Below are positions 54,540 to 64,000 of a DNA stretch of 64,000 nucleotides, one piece after another. The position numbers and the translations under genes were made by a program. How positions within the stretch are numbered: the first letter of the stretch is position 1; every line of letters begins with the position of its first letter. The notes under the pieces are model-generated. The model was not told where the DNA came from. It did no database searches and was given only the letters and a program-made list of their open reading frames with translations. Origin of the DNA: JBGTIS01 sp041745535 (GTDB lineage: Bacteria; Bacteroidota; Bacteroidia; Cytophagales; Cyclobacteriaceae); the NCBI GenBank assembly GCA_041745535.1, contig JBGTIS010000063.1, forward strand, positions 14,293 through 78,292. The letters are read 5' to 3'.

Positions 54540-57500
54540 ATGATTAAAAGAATAGTTGCTTTAATTAAAAATACAGGTGTGTTTTTGATAATGGTTGCCT
54601 GTTTTAGCTGCAACCCGACCCCGGAGCATGCATCCGATACGCTGTTTAATCAGTTACCTGCTGAGCGCTCCGGAATTCAGTTTTCAAACAACCTTACGGA
54701 AGATGATTCGGTCAACTACTTCAACTATATGTACATTTATATGGGCGGCGGCGTGGCAGTTGGCGACCTGAATAACGACGACCTGCCGGATATCTATTTT
54801 ACGGGCAATATGGTTGAAAACAAACTGTACCTGAACCAGGGAAATATGCGGTTTGAAGACATTACGGAAAAGGCCGGCGTCGGTGGCGATAACCGTTGGG
54901 TAACGGGCGTTACCCTGGGCGATGCCAATCAGGATGGGTGGCTGGATATTTATGTGAGTGTTTCCGGAAAATGGACCACCACCAAAAACCTGCTGTATAT
55001 CAACAATGCCCGGGAAGGAGAAATACCCACTTTCACAGAATCCGCGGAAAGCTATGGCGTGGCCGACGAAGGCAACAGCACCCAGGCTGTATTTTTTGAT
55101 TATGACCTGGATGGCGACCAGGATTTGTATGTAATCAATTATCCTTTGACTACTTCCCGGCAAAACATCATGGAGTTTTTAACTTACCGGGATAACGCGC
55201 CCTTTAGTAGGAGTGACCGGCTCTATAACAACCAGGGTAATGGGAAATTTGAGGATGTAACCCCAACGGCAGGTCTGGCCAAATATGGCTTGTCATTAGG
55301 CGTTTCCGTGGGTGATTATAACCAGGATGGCTGGCCCGATGTGTATGTGTCTAACGATTTCAGTACGCCCGATTATTTTTTAATCAATAACCGGGACGGT
55401 ACCTTTTCCGACCAGAACCTGACCCTTACCAACCATACTTCCTATTTCGGAATGGGATCGGATGCGGCCGACTTCAACAATGATGGCCGGTTAGACCTTT
55501 TCCAGGTAGATATGATGCCCAAAGACAATCGCAGGGCCAAGGAAAATATGGATAGCATGGACCCCGAAAGGTTCAACGATATTATAGAAAATGACATGCA
55601 CTATCAGTATTCCATCAATACCCTGCAACTCAATATGGGTAACGACGCGAAAGGCCTGCCGCATTTTAGTGATATTGCCCGATTAGCCGGTGTATCTTCC
55701 ACCGATTGGAGCTGGGCCGCGCTATTGGCCGATTTTGATAACGACGGGTTTAAAGACGCTTACGTAACCAATGGGGTAAGAAGAGATATTAACAACAGCG
55801 ATTTCTTCAGAAGTGATGAGGTGAAAAACTTTACCGACTCCGTTACCCTGGAGCTTACACTGAAAATGCCTTCCGAAAAAATTGAGAATTATGGTTTTAA
55901 AAACAATGGCGACCTGTCCTTTACCAATGTGTCGCAGCAATGGGGCTTTAACTACAAAGGCTTCTCCAATGGCGTAGCTTATGCTGACCTGGATAATGAC
56001 GGCGACCTGGATTTGGTGCTGAATAATCTGGATGATACAAGCATTGTTTACGAGAATACCACCAGCGATACTGAGGCTAACAATTTCCTGAGAATAAAGA
56101 TGAAAGGTCCTGAAAAAAACAGATTTGGGATCGGAGCCAAAGTTTGGCTGAAAGACGGTGACGAGCTTCAGTTTCAGGAACTGACGCTGACCAGGGGATT
56201 TCAATCTGCCGTAGAGCCTGTTTTACATTTTGGTGTGGGGAAAAAAGCCTCCATCAAAGAAGTAAAAGTAGTGTGGCCAGATGGGAAGGAAGAAGTGCTA
56301 CAGAATGTGGAAACCAATCAGGTAATCGCATTTGACTATAACCAGGCCACGCCGGCAAAGCAAAAGCAAACACAACCGCAAACCACCAAACCGCTGTTCG
56401 CGGATATTACGGATAGTGTACAGCTGAAATACAAACACGAAGAAAACAGCTACAATGATTTTCGCTATCAGGTATTGCTGCCGCACAAAACCTCGGAATA
56501 CGGACCAGCTCTGGCTGTATCGGATATAGACAATGACGGTCTCGATGATTTTTATATCGGTGGTGCCTATGGTGTAGCCGGCAAAATGTTTCATCAGCAG
56601 GAAGATGGCACCTTCTTGGAAATCGGTGCCGAAATCTGGGAGGCAGACAGGCAGCAGGAAGATGTGGGAGCGGCTTTTTTTGATGCGAATGGGGATGGCT
56701 TACCCGACCTCTACGTGGTGTGTGGTGGGAATGAATACAAAAGCGAAAGTGACTATTATCAGGATAAATTTTACTTGAATCAGGGCAATGGCGTGTTTAA
56801 AAAAGTAAATTCCGCCTTGCCTGCCATGGTGAGCAGTGGTTCCTGCGTGGTGCCCGCCGATTACGACAATGACGGTGACCTGGATTTGTTTGTAGGCGGA
56901 AGGCTGACTCCCAGAAACTATCCTACAGCACCAAAAAGCTATGTACTTAAAAATGAAAGCTCCGGTACGAAGGTAAAATTTACAGATGTAACCGCATCAA
57001 TAGCTCCTGAGCTGCAGGAAATAGGCATGGTAACAAAAGCCGAATGGCTGGATGTGGACAATGACAAGAATCTTGATCTGATCCTTATTGGCGAATGGAT
57101 GGGCATTACCTGCTTTAAAAACAGCAATGGGCAATTTACCAACGAAAGCGAATCCTGCGGGTTTTCCGGTACGGAAGGCTGGTGGTATGGCATGATCAGC
57201 GAGGATTTTGACAGCGATGGCGACCAGGATTTTGTCATGGGAAACCTGGGCCGGAACTACAAATACCAGGCGCGGGAAGATGCTCCGTTTAGCCTGTATA
57301 CCTACGATTATGATAATAACAACAAAAAAGATATTGTATTAAGTTATTATCAGGATGGGGTACAATATCCGGTGCGTGGCAGGGAATGTTCTTCGCAGCA
57401 GATTCCGGCCATCAAAGCAAAGTTTAAAGATTACCACTCATTTGCCAGTGCCAACCTCGAGCAGATATATTCTTCAGAGCATCTGGAGAAATCCACCCAC

Positions 57501-57887
57501 TATCAGGTAAAAAGCTTTGCCAGCTGCTATGTGGAAAATAAAGGTGATGGAAGTTTCTCGCTTACCCCCCTGGATAATCTGGCTCAGATTTCATCTATCA
57601 ATACATTGGTGGCGCATGACTTTAACCACGATGGCAACCTGGATGTGGTGTATGGCGGCAACCTGTATGGTTCGGAAGTGGAAACCCCAAGAAATGACGC
57701 TGGTTTTGGTGGGGTAATGCTGGGAGATGGCGGCGGAGGATTTAAAAGTGAAATGCCTTACCAAAGTGGCTTAATGGTAACCGGTGAGGTAAAAGCCGCG
57801 GAAAAAATGAAGATGGCAGGAGGCCGGGAGGCAATTCTTTTTGCAAAGAACAACGACTATCTGCGGTTATTGGAAATTAAAGAGTAA
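54540..57887 (+). CDS. FG-GAP/VCBS repeat lipoprotein with ASPIC/UnbV domain
   Basis: The 1115-residue protein has a lipoprotein signal ending IMVACFSC and many FG-GAP/VCBS calcium-binding loops: AVGDLNNDDLPDIYFTGNMV, GDANQDGWLDIYVSVSGKW, FDYDLDGDQDLYVINYPL, and others to about residue 1050, building one or two beta-propellers. An ASPIC/UnbV domain lies near residues 555-600 (VKVVWPDGKEEVLQNVETNQ). Such proteins are frequent in SusCD loci, probably as surface glycan-binding or adhesin-like components. It starts downstream of the MITE-like repeat and ends 2 bp before the isomerase gene, so it is translationally linked to cytosolic sugar genes. Confidence 0.9.
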   Translation: MIKRIVALIKNTGVFLIMVACFSCNPTPEHASDTLFNQLPAERSGIQFSNNLTEDDSVNYFNYMYIYMGGGVAVGDLNNDDLPDIYFTGNMVENKLYLNQGNMRFEDITEKAGVGGDNRWVTGVTLGDANQDGWLDIYVSVSGKWTTTKNLLYINNAREGEIPTFTESAESYGVADEGNSTQAVFFDYDLDGDQDLYVINYPLTTSRQNIMEFLTYRDNAPFSRSDRLYNNQGNGKFEDVTPTAGLAKYGLSLGVSVGDYNQDGWPDVYVSNDFSTPDYFLINNRDGTFSDQNLTLTNHTSYFGMGSDAADFNNDGRLDLFQVDMMPKDNRRAKENMDSMDPERFNDIIENDMHYQYSINTLQLNMGNDAKGLPHFSDIARLAGVSSTDWSWAALLADFDNDGFKDAYVTNGVRRDINNSDFFRSDEVKNFTDSVTLELTLKMPSEKIENYGFKNNGDLSFTNVSQQWGFNYKGFSNGVAYADLDNDGDLDLVLNNLDDTSIVYENTTSDTEANNFLRIKMKGPEKNRFGIGAKVWLKDGDELQFQELTLTRGFQSAVEPVLHFGVGKKASIKEVKVVWPDGKEEVLQNVETNQVIAFDYNQATPAKQKQTQPQTTKPLFADITDSVQLKYKHEENSYNDFRYQVLLPHKTSEYGPALAVSDIDNDGLDDFYIGGAYGVAGKMFHQQEDGTFLEIGAEIWEADRQQEDVGAAFFDANGDGLPDLYVVCGGNEYKSESDYYQDKFYLNQGNGVFKKVNSALPAMVSSGSCVVPADYDNDGDLDLFVGGRLTPRNYPTAPKSYVLKNESSGTKVKFTDVTASIAPELQEIGMVTKAEWLDVDNDKNLDLILIGEWMGITCFKNSNGQFTNESESCGFSGTEGWWYGMISEDFDSDGDQDFVMGNLGRNYKYQAREDAPFSLYTYDYDNNNKKDIVLSYYQDGVQYPVRGRECSSQQIPAIKAKFKDYHSFASANLEQIYSSEHLEKSTHYQVKSFASCYVENKGDGSFSLTPLDNLAQISSINTLVAHDFNHDGNLDVVYGGNLYGSEVETPRNDAGFGGVMLGDGGGGFKSEMPYQSGLMVTGEVKAAEKMKMAGGREAILFAKNNDYLRLLEIKE

Positions 57888-57889
57888 TT

Positions 57890-59674
57890 ATGCAAGAAAA
57901 CATTAAGCGGTATTCCCGGAGCAAGGTTTCAAATTACGACAAATATCCTTTTGTACAAGTAACTGATGAAAAGGTATGCATAGAAGGCTGGGAACCGATT
58001 TTTACTGCTATTAAACAAAAAGTAGATACCCTAACTGGAAAAAAAGCCCTCGTAGTAGTAGAATGTTATCAGGGTGTACACCATGATGAATTGCGCACCC
58101 AACTGAAAAATGGGCTGAATCCTGATCTGTTCATCGATGCTTCAGAAAGTATGCTTCCTGAAAAGGAGATTGATGCATTGGTTGCACCCTATCTGACCGA
58201 CGACCCTGTTTTTGGATATATCACCGACCTTACACTGGATCAGTTCTTTTCGCGGCAAAAACTGGAGGTATCCCGTGAAAAAATAGAAAAAGCAGACAGC
58301 GGTTTAATCCTGGTGTATGGTTGCGGAGCCTCGCTGCTGGCTCCTGCGCCTGATCTGCTGATTTACGCGGATATGGCCCGCTGGGAAATACAGCAAAGGA
58401 TGCGCCGCAATGAGGTGGGGAACCTGGGCGTCAACAATCAGCAGGAAGCGTTTGCTTATCAGTATAAAAGAGGGTTTTTTGTAGACTGGCGGCTGTGTGA
58501 CCGGTGGAAGAGAACACTGATGCAACAATGGGATTATGTGCTGGATACCCACATCCGCAACCATCCTAAAATGGTAGCAGGGAAAGAAGTGCTGAAAGGG
58601 CTTGAAAAAACCGCAAACCGTCCTTTCAGGGTGGTGCCTTTCTTTGATCCGGGCGTCTGGGGCGGACAATGGATGAAAGAGGTGTTGGACCTGGATCGTT
58701 TTGCGGTAAACTATGCCTGGGGTTTCGATTGCGTGCCCGAAGAAAACAGTTTGCTACTGGGCTTTGGAAATTGCCGATTTGAAATACCTTCCATCAATCT
58801 GGTTTTTTATCAGTCGGTGGCCCTGCTGGGAGAAAAAGTGCAGGCCCGGTTTGGCGATGAGTTTCCCATTCGCTTTGATTTTTTAGATACCATGGATGGC
58901 GGAAACCTGAGTTTACAGGTTCATCCCGATGCAGCGTACATTCGTGAAAACTTCGGAATGCCCTACACCCAGGACGAAAGCTATTATATGCTGGATGTAG
59001 AGGAGGATGCCTTTGTATACCTGGGATTAAAGGAAGGAGTGAATCCTGCGCAAATGATAGCGGATTTAGCGCAGGCACAAAACGGAGGTGCTCCTTTTGA
59101 TGCCGACAAACACGTGAAGAAGTGGCCTGTAAAAAAGCACGACCACGTACTCATTCCTGCCGGTACGGTGCATTGCTCTGGCAGAAATAGCATGGTACTG
59201 GAAATTAGTGCCACTCCTTATATTTTTACTTTTAAACTCTGGGATTGGAATCGCCTGGGGCTGGATGGAAAACCCCGACCCATCTTTTTAGACCATGGTA
59301 AAGCCGTTATTCAATGGGACTGGACGGAAGCTCGGACCAAAAAAGAAATTTTGAACAGAACTGAATTACTGAGCAGTGGCAATGGCTGGCGCGAAGAACG
59401 GACTGGATTGCATGAACTGGAATTTATTGAAACCCGGCGGCACTGGTTTACCAAACCGGTTCCTCACCATACCCGGGATGGAGTAAATGTGTTAAATCTG
59501 GTGGAAGGATGGGAAGCGATTGTGGAAAGCCCTACGCAGGCGTTTGAACCTTTAGTGGTGCATTACGCCGAAACTTTCATTGTGCCCGCCGCGGTAGGAG
59601 CCTATACCATCCGTCCTTACGGAGAAGGGGAAGGCATGGAGTGCGCTACCATCAAAGCTTTTGTAAGAACCTGA
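57890..59674 (+). CDS. Class I mannose-6-phosphate isomerase-like protein with N-terminal kinase-like domain
   Basis: The 594-residue cytosolic protein has two parts. Residues ~280-594 are cupin-type phosphomannose isomerase: NLSLQVHPDAAYI (Zn ligands Gln, His), VLIPAGTVHCSGRNSMVLEI and an active-site-like late segment. Residues 1-240 resemble a uridine-kinase/phosphoribulokinase-like fold (VVECYQGVHHDELRT, LVYGCGASLLAPAPDLLIYA) but without a Walker A lysine, so kinase activity is doubtful. The two-domain arrangement is, as I recall, conserved in Bacteroidota and some others. Mannose-6-phosphate or a related sugar is the likely substrate; the neighbouring MFS porter and GH92 genes support this. 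Confidence 0.78.
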   Translation: MQENIKRYSRSKVSNYDKYPFVQVTDEKVCIEGWEPIFTAIKQKVDTLTGKKALVVVECYQGVHHDELRTQLKNGLNPDLFIDASESMLPEKEIDALVAPYLTDDPVFGYITDLTLDQFFSRQKLEVSREKIEKADSGLILVYGCGASLLAPAPDLLIYADMARWEIQQRMRRNEVGNLGVNNQQEAFAYQYKRGFFVDWRLCDRWKRTLMQQWDYVLDTHIRNHPKMVAGKEVLKGLEKTANRPFRVVPFFDPGVWGGQWMKEVLDLDRFAVNYAWGFDCVPEENSLLLGFGNCRFEIPSINLVFYQSVALLGEKVQARFGDEFPIRFDFLDTMDGGNLSLQVHPDAAYIRENFGMPYTQDESYYMLDVEEDAFVYLGLKEGVNPAQMIADLAQAQNGGAPFDADKHVKKWPVKKHDHVLIPAGTVHCSGRNSMVLEISATPYIFTFKLWDWNRLGLDGKPRPIFLDHGKAVIQWDWTEARTKKEILNRTELLSSGNGWREERTGLHELEFIETRRHWFTKPVPHHTRDGVNVLNLVEGWEAIVESPTQAFEPLVVHYAETFIVPAAVGAYTIRPYGEGEGMECATIKAFVRT

Positions 59675-59685
59675 ATGTATAATGA

Positions 59686-61086
59686 ATGAAAACCACAGAT
59701 AAAACCATCAATCAGGTACCAGATAAGATCAGGATGCGCGATAAATACAATACAAAGTTTGTGTACCTGGTTTCCATAATAGCTGCCGTAGGAGGACTTT
59801 TGTTTGGTTATGATACGGCCGTAATCGCGGGTGCTATTGGCTTTTTGCAGACAAAATTTGAGCTTTCCGCGGCCATGAAAGGATGGGCAGCTTCCAGCGC
59901 TATTTACGGGTGTGTGTTCGGGGCCATGTTTGCCGGTTACCTGAGCGATCGGTTTGGTAGAAAAAAAATGCTGATGCTTACCGCCTTTTTATTCGCGGTG
60001 TCGGCCATCGGATCTGCCATTCCTAATAATCTGACCCAGTTTGTTATGGCCCGGTTTGTCGGCGGACTAGGGGTGGGAGCGGCTTCTATGTTATCTCCTT
60101 TGTACATATCCGAAATCGCTCCCGCGAAAATCAGAGGTACCTTAGTCACCTTATATCAATTAGCGATCGTAGTGGGTATTAACCTGATTTATTTTATCAA
60201 CCTGGGTATCACCGGGATGGGTGATGAAGCCTGGAATATTAATACCGGCTGGCGTTATATGTTGGGTTCTGAAGCTATTCCGGCTGGCATTTTTCTGGCA
60301 ATGATGTTTTTTGTGCCGGAAAGCCCTCGGTGGCTGGCCAAACAGGGAAAAGAAGAGGAAGCTTTACAGGTGCTCAACAAAGTGAATGGGGAAGTACAAG
60401 GCCGTTTGGTTTTGAACGAAATAAAGGAAACGCTGCACCTGGAAAAAGGTACCTTCAGCGAGTTGTTCAAACCTGGTTTAAGAATGGCCATGATGATTGG
60501 GTTGATGCTGGCTATCTTCTCCCAGATTACGGGCATCAATGCCATTATGTACTATGCGCCTGATATTTTCAAAAGTGTAGGTTTTGGTACGGAGTCGGCT
60601 TTCCTGCAAACCGCCATTATTGGTACCGTAAATACCGTCTTTACTTTTGTAGCCATCTTGCTGATAGATCGGGTAGGCCGTCGCAAGCTTTTATTGTGGG
60701 GCGTGGCAGGTATGGTGATCTCTTTGTTGGGCATTGGCATGGCTTTTTATTTCGATCTTACTTCAGGGCCCTGGCTGCTTGTATTCATTCTGGGTTTTAT
60801 TGCCAGCTTTGCCTCCTCTATGGGGCCTATTCCCTGGGTAATGATGTCTGAAATATTCCCTAACAAAAACCGGGGTGTGGCCATGTCGGTGGCTACTTTA
60901 ATGCTTTGGGTTTCTGTGATCCTGGTCACGCAGTTATTCCCCATTATGTTAGAAAATATTGGCGGGGCTTACACCTTCTGGTTGTTTATGATTAATGGCA
61001 TCATCCTGTATTTTTTCTTGCTTAGCAAGGTTCCGGAAACCAAGGGCAAATCCCTGGAAGAAATTGAAAAAAGCTGGTTGCTTTAA
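59686..61086 (+). CDS. MFS sugar porter (XylE/GLUT-type proton symporter)
   Basis: The 466-residue inner-membrane protein has twelve predicted helices and the sugar-porter signatures: LLFGYDTAVIAGAIGFLQ in helix 1, DRFGRKKM between helices 2 and 3, PESPRWLAKQGKEEEA after helix 6, and SKVPETKGKSLEEIEKSW at the C-terminus. It starts 11 bp after the isomerase gene. It should import a monosaccharide released in the periplasm, probably mannose or a related hexose, driven by protons. Specificity is an inference from the locus. Confidence 0.93.
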   Translation: MKTTDKTINQVPDKIRMRDKYNTKFVYLVSIIAAVGGLLFGYDTAVIAGAIGFLQTKFELSAAMKGWAASSAIYGCVFGAMFAGYLSDRFGRKKMLMLTAFLFAVSAIGSAIPNNLTQFVMARFVGGLGVGAASMLSPLYISEIAPAKIRGTLVTLYQLAIVVGINLIYFINLGITGMGDEAWNINTGWRYMLGSEAIPAGIFLAMMFFVPESPRWLAKQGKEEEALQVLNKVNGEVQGRLVLNEIKETLHLEKGTFSELFKPGLRMAMMIGLMLAIFSQITGINAIMYYAPDIFKSVGFGTESAFLQTAIIGTVNTVFTFVAILLIDRVGRRKLLLWGVAGMVISLLGIGMAFYFDLTSGPWLLVFILGFIASFASSMGPIPWVMMSEIFPNKNRGVAMSVATLMLWVSVILVTQLFPIMLENIGGAYTFWLFMINGIILYFFLLSKVPETKGKSLEEIEKSWLL

Positions 61087-61098
61087 AAACACTTGCGC

Positions 61099-63915
61099 AT
61101 GGATAAAATAAATATATTGAGAACAGCGCTGTTGCTGGGTATTACATGTCTGCGTTTTTATCCCATTTTGGCCGGACCAGATAATATTGCCCCAAAGGCC
61201 AACGTATCCGCATCCAGTGCATTGACTGACCAGTATGGAGCCCAATATGTCAACGATGGGATTATTGGTATTCGTGACCAGGGGGAATGGGCCTGTGCGG
61301 GAAAAACCATTTTCTGGGGATACATCGACTATCCCTGGGTGCAGCTGGATTGGGACAGCCCCCAGCAGGTGGATAAGGTGGTTTTATTTGACCGGCCTGG
61401 TCTGGACGAGCACACGGCAGGGGGAACACTGCTGTTCAGTGATGGCAGCGAGATTCCCATTACCGCCATCCCCAATGATGGAAGTCCGAAGTTGGTAACT
61501 TTCCCTCCAAAAAAAACAGAGTGGATACGGTTCAAAGTCATGGATGGCGATGGTAAGAATCTGGGATTATCAGAAATAGAGGTGTACCCTTCTTCCGAAA
61601 GTTATCCTGACCTGGTGTCGTGGGTAAACCCGTTTATTGAAACTACCCGGGGCAGGTATTTCTTCTTTACAACCGGAGCTCGGCCCTTTGGCATGGTAGC
61701 CGCAGCGCCCATTACACGCAATAAAAATCAGTGGGGTGGCGGCTATAATTATAATACAACTGAAATTCTTGGATTTGAGCAATTGCATGGCTGGATGCTT
61801 TCCGGTATTCAGGTAATGCCCACCACCGGTGCTATTGATCCCACTAAAGGCGAACAAGCCTGGAAATCTGCCTTTAGTCACGACGATGAAGTAGCCCAGC
61901 CTGGTTACCAAAGGGTTTTTCTGAAAAATTATAATACCTGGGTGGAACTAACCAGCACGGTTCGTGCCAGCGTGTACCGCTTTCGTTATACCCAGGATGC
62001 GGAAGCCAGTATCCTTACCAACCTGGGCGGTTACCTCGGCAACACCACCATGACGGAAGCCCGGGTAACCAAAGTTAATAATCAGGAACTAGAAGGTTCC
62101 TTCGTTTCTGCCGGCAGATTGTGGGGAGGACCCAAAAAGGTAAAAGTATTTTTTGTCATTCAGTTCGACAAACCGTTCGCCTCACTGGGCGGATGGAATG
62201 GCGACCAGCAGATGGAGAACGTCACCAACCTGGAAGGCTCTTCGGTGATGACCCGGCGCGATTCAATGAATTACGGGGAAGTGACCCAGAGTTATTGGGA
62301 TGCGCCCACAGCCGGTGTTTCCGCCAATTATCAGGTGAAGGCCGGAGAGGAAATCCAGATGAAAATAGCCATCTCCTATACCAGCGTGGAAAATGCCAGA
62401 AAAAACCTGTTGGCGGAAGCTACGCACTGGGATTTTGACCAGTATAGAAAAGAGGCGCAATCGGAATGGAATGAATGGTTGGGTAAAATTGAGGTGAAAG
62501 GGGGAACAGACAACCAGAAAGTGAAATTTTATACCGATCTGTGGCATGTGCTTTTGGGGCGCCATAAAATTAATGATGTCAGTGGCAACTATCCTGATTA
62601 CACGCAGGGTAAAAGGGATTGGAAATTTACGGAGGCTGAGTTAAAAGTAAGAACCCTGCCCAAAGACGACAATGGAAAGGCCAGATACAACATGTATAAT
62701 TCAGATGCCTTGTGGCTTACCCAATGGAACCTGAACATTCTATGGGGATTGGCCTGGCCAGAGGTTTTGGATGATTTTTCAGCTTCTATGGTGCAATATG
62801 CGGATAATGGCGGACTATTGCCCCGTGGCCCCAATGTAGGAGGGTATTCTTACATTATGACCGGTTGCCCGGCTACCAATATGCTGGTCAGTACCTATAT
62901 GCAGGGTTTGATGACCAAAGTAAATCCGGAACATGCCTATGAAGCTATGAAAAGAAATCATATGCCCGGCGGCATGATGGGCGATACCAAAGAAGAACTG
63001 GCCTTTTATATTAAAAACGGTTGGTGCCCCGATAATGCCGGCAAAACCATAGAATGGGCTTTTCAGGATTGGTCGCTGGCACAAATGGCCAAAAAAATGG
63101 GAAAAACCAAAGACGCGGCCTATTTTTCTAAAAGGGCCGAAGGATGGAAGCACCTTTTCAATCCTGAGCAGAAGTTAATCTTCCCTAAAAATGCGGATGG
63201 CAACTGGCTGCATACGGAACCTTTAAATGGCGCGGGTTGGGTAGAGGCCAATGCCTGGCAGGCAACCTGGGCGGTTTCACACGATATTCCCGCACTGGCA
63301 AAATTAATGGGCGGTAATGATACTTTGTGCGGCAAACTAAATCACGCATTTGAAATGGCCGCCCCGGATGATTTTGTATTTGGTTACAGCAGCGGCTATA
63401 TCAGCTATGCCAATCAGCCTGGCTGTTCAAACGCGCATGTATTTAATTATGCCGGTAAGCCCTGGCTTTCCCAATACTGGGTGCGCCGGATTAATGAGCA
63501 GGCTTATGGTGGTACCACCCCCGACAAAGGTTATGGCGGCCATGATGAAGACCAGGGGCAAATGGGTGGCGTTAGTGCGCTAATGTCCATGGGGCTGTTC
63601 AGTTTGCAGGGTGAGAATGCCGCGAAGCCGGTTTATGAAATAACAAGTCCTGTATTTGACGAAATTACCATCCACCTGGATAACCGATATTATTCCGGAA
63701 AGGAATTTAAAATCATTACCGAAAACAATTCAGCTGAAAATATGTACATCCAGGCTGCCGAATTGAATGGTAAACCCCTGAACAAAGTCTGGTTTTACCA
63801 TGACACATTGGCTGCCGGAGGGGCGCTAAAGTTGGTATTGGGGCCCGAACCGAATAAGGAATGGGGTACCAGGCCGGAAGACGCGCCTCCTTTGGGGTCG
63901 GATGCTACACAGTAA
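61099..63915 (+). CDS. GH92-family glycosidase with N-terminal discoidin-like module
   Basis: ATG 61099 gives 938 residues with a signal peptide (LLLGITCLRFYPILAG). Residues ~30-165 form a discoidin/F5-8 type C-like carbohydrate-binding module (ANVSASSALTDQYGAQYVND, WVQLDWDSPQQVDKVVLFDR, LGLSEIEVYPSS). GH92 begins at VSWVNPFIETTRGRYFFFTT. The C-terminal motif reads GHDEDQGQMGGVSALMSMGL: Cys is Gln and the usual Ala-Trp-Tyr is changed too. The motif GNEP-HH reads YANQPGCSNAHVFNYAG, losing both His. It is the most divergent of the three. It is 12 bp after the porter gene, in the same operon. Confidence 0.84.
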   Translation: MDKINILRTALLLGITCLRFYPILAGPDNIAPKANVSASSALTDQYGAQYVNDGIIGIRDQGEWACAGKTIFWGYIDYPWVQLDWDSPQQVDKVVLFDRPGLDEHTAGGTLLFSDGSEIPITAIPNDGSPKLVTFPPKKTEWIRFKVMDGDGKNLGLSEIEVYPSSESYPDLVSWVNPFIETTRGRYFFFTTGARPFGMVAAAPITRNKNQWGGGYNYNTTEILGFEQLHGWMLSGIQVMPTTGAIDPTKGEQAWKSAFSHDDEVAQPGYQRVFLKNYNTWVELTSTVRASVYRFRYTQDAEASILTNLGGYLGNTTMTEARVTKVNNQELEGSFVSAGRLWGGPKKVKVFFVIQFDKPFASLGGWNGDQQMENVTNLEGSSVMTRRDSMNYGEVTQSYWDAPTAGVSANYQVKAGEEIQMKIAISYTSVENARKNLLAEATHWDFDQYRKEAQSEWNEWLGKIEVKGGTDNQKVKFYTDLWHVLLGRHKINDVSGNYPDYTQGKRDWKFTEAELKVRTLPKDDNGKARYNMYNSDALWLTQWNLNILWGLAWPEVLDDFSASMVQYADNGGLLPRGPNVGGYSYIMTGCPATNMLVSTYMQGLMTKVNPEHAYEAMKRNHMPGGMMGDTKEELAFYIKNGWCPDNAGKTIEWAFQDWSLAQMAKKMGKTKDAAYFSKRAEGWKHLFNPEQKLIFPKNADGNWLHTEPLNGAGWVEANAWQATWAVSHDIPALAKLMGGNDTLCGKLNHAFEMAAPDDFVFGYSSGYISYANQPGCSNAHVFNYAGKPWLSQYWVRRINEQAYGGTTPDKGYGGHDEDQGQMGGVSALMSMGLFSLQGENAAKPVYEITSPVFDEITIHLDNRYYSGKEFKIITENNSAENMYIQAAELNGKPLNKVWFYHDTLAAGGALKLVLGPEPNKEWGTRPEDAPPLGSDATQ

Positions 63916-63930
63916 ATTAATGAGAAATCA

Positions 63931-64000
63931 ATGATAAAAATGAAATTTTTTGACATTTTCCTGTTTCTGTCCACAGTCCTGTTCATAAACTTTCCCTTGT
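63931..64000 (+). CDS. Start of an exported protein, cut by the window end
   Basis: ATG 63931 opens a frame that begins MIKMKFFDIFLFLSTVLFIN, a typical signal peptide, and is still open at the last base. It is 15 bp after the third GH92 gene and so probably another exported enzyme or binding protein of the same operon. Nothing more can be said. Confidence 0.6.
   Translation, partial: MIKMKFFDIFLFLSTVLFINFPL

Overview
The window looks like a Bacteroidota chromosome, probably a Cytophagales or Chitinophagales relative. The evidence is two SusC/SusD pairs, an ECF sigma/FecR pair, DUF4159 beside MoxR and DUF58, a CzcA pump fused to a TolC domain, lipoprotein signals of Bacteroidota type and almost no Shine-Dalgarno sequences. 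No tRNA, rRNA, CRISPR array, transposase or integrase was seen.

Region by region. (1) 1-8.0 kb: the C-terminus of a patatin-like phospholipase and a SLOG-like protein; a MoxR/DUF58 pair divergent from DUF4159; then a minus-strand cassette of membrane patatin, alpha/beta hydrolase and a small protein with an HNH-like motif. (2) 8.1-10.7 kb: relics of a GH51 arabinofuranosidase and a second unrecognised gene, then an FAD-dependent oxidoreductase. (3) 10.8-17.0 kb: a heavy-metal efflux operon (His-rich exported protein, CzcA-TolC fusion, adaptor). (4) 17.1-23.5 kb: a minus-strand operon of TetR regulator, outer-membrane barrel, LolD/MacB-like ATPase, two FtsX-type permeases and a LolA-like protein. 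A four-helix-bundle gene and three related inverted repeats interrupt it. (5) 23.5-33.4 kb: a PAS histidine kinase, then sigma factor, FecR, SusC with an STN signalling domain, and SusD. (6) 33.4-40.6 kb: a gene graveyard. It holds a TetR gene cut at a dispersed repeat, a frameshifted and truncated ThuA-PQQ dehydrogenase, a TolC/RND operon collapsed into one fused relic and a broken adenylate cyclase. Intact genes among them are a GbsR/MarR regulator, a coiled-coil lipoprotein and a sterol desaturase-like enzyme.

(7) 40.6-64 kb is a polysaccharide utilisation locus. It has a GntR/UTRA regulator, three GH92 proteins, an (alpha/alpha)6-type hydrolase, SusC/SusD, an FG-GAP/UnbV lipoprotein, a phosphomannose-isomerase-like enzyme and an MFS sugar porter. 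A perfect 22-bp palindrome lies before the first GH92 gene and a 16/22 match lies before susC, so the GntR protein may control both blocks. The inferred flow is outer-membrane capture by SusCD, trimming by the GH92 proteins and the (alpha/alpha)6 enzyme, import by the MFS porter, and cytoplasmic conversion by the isomerase-like enzyme. The GH92 proteins share substitutions in two motifs usually conserved in the family, so a plain alpha-mannosidase role is not assured.

The best candidates for something new are the lipase/SLOG/HNH-like genes at the left end, the divergent GH92 locus with its operator pair, and the repeats that sit at gene breakpoints and inside the ABC operon.
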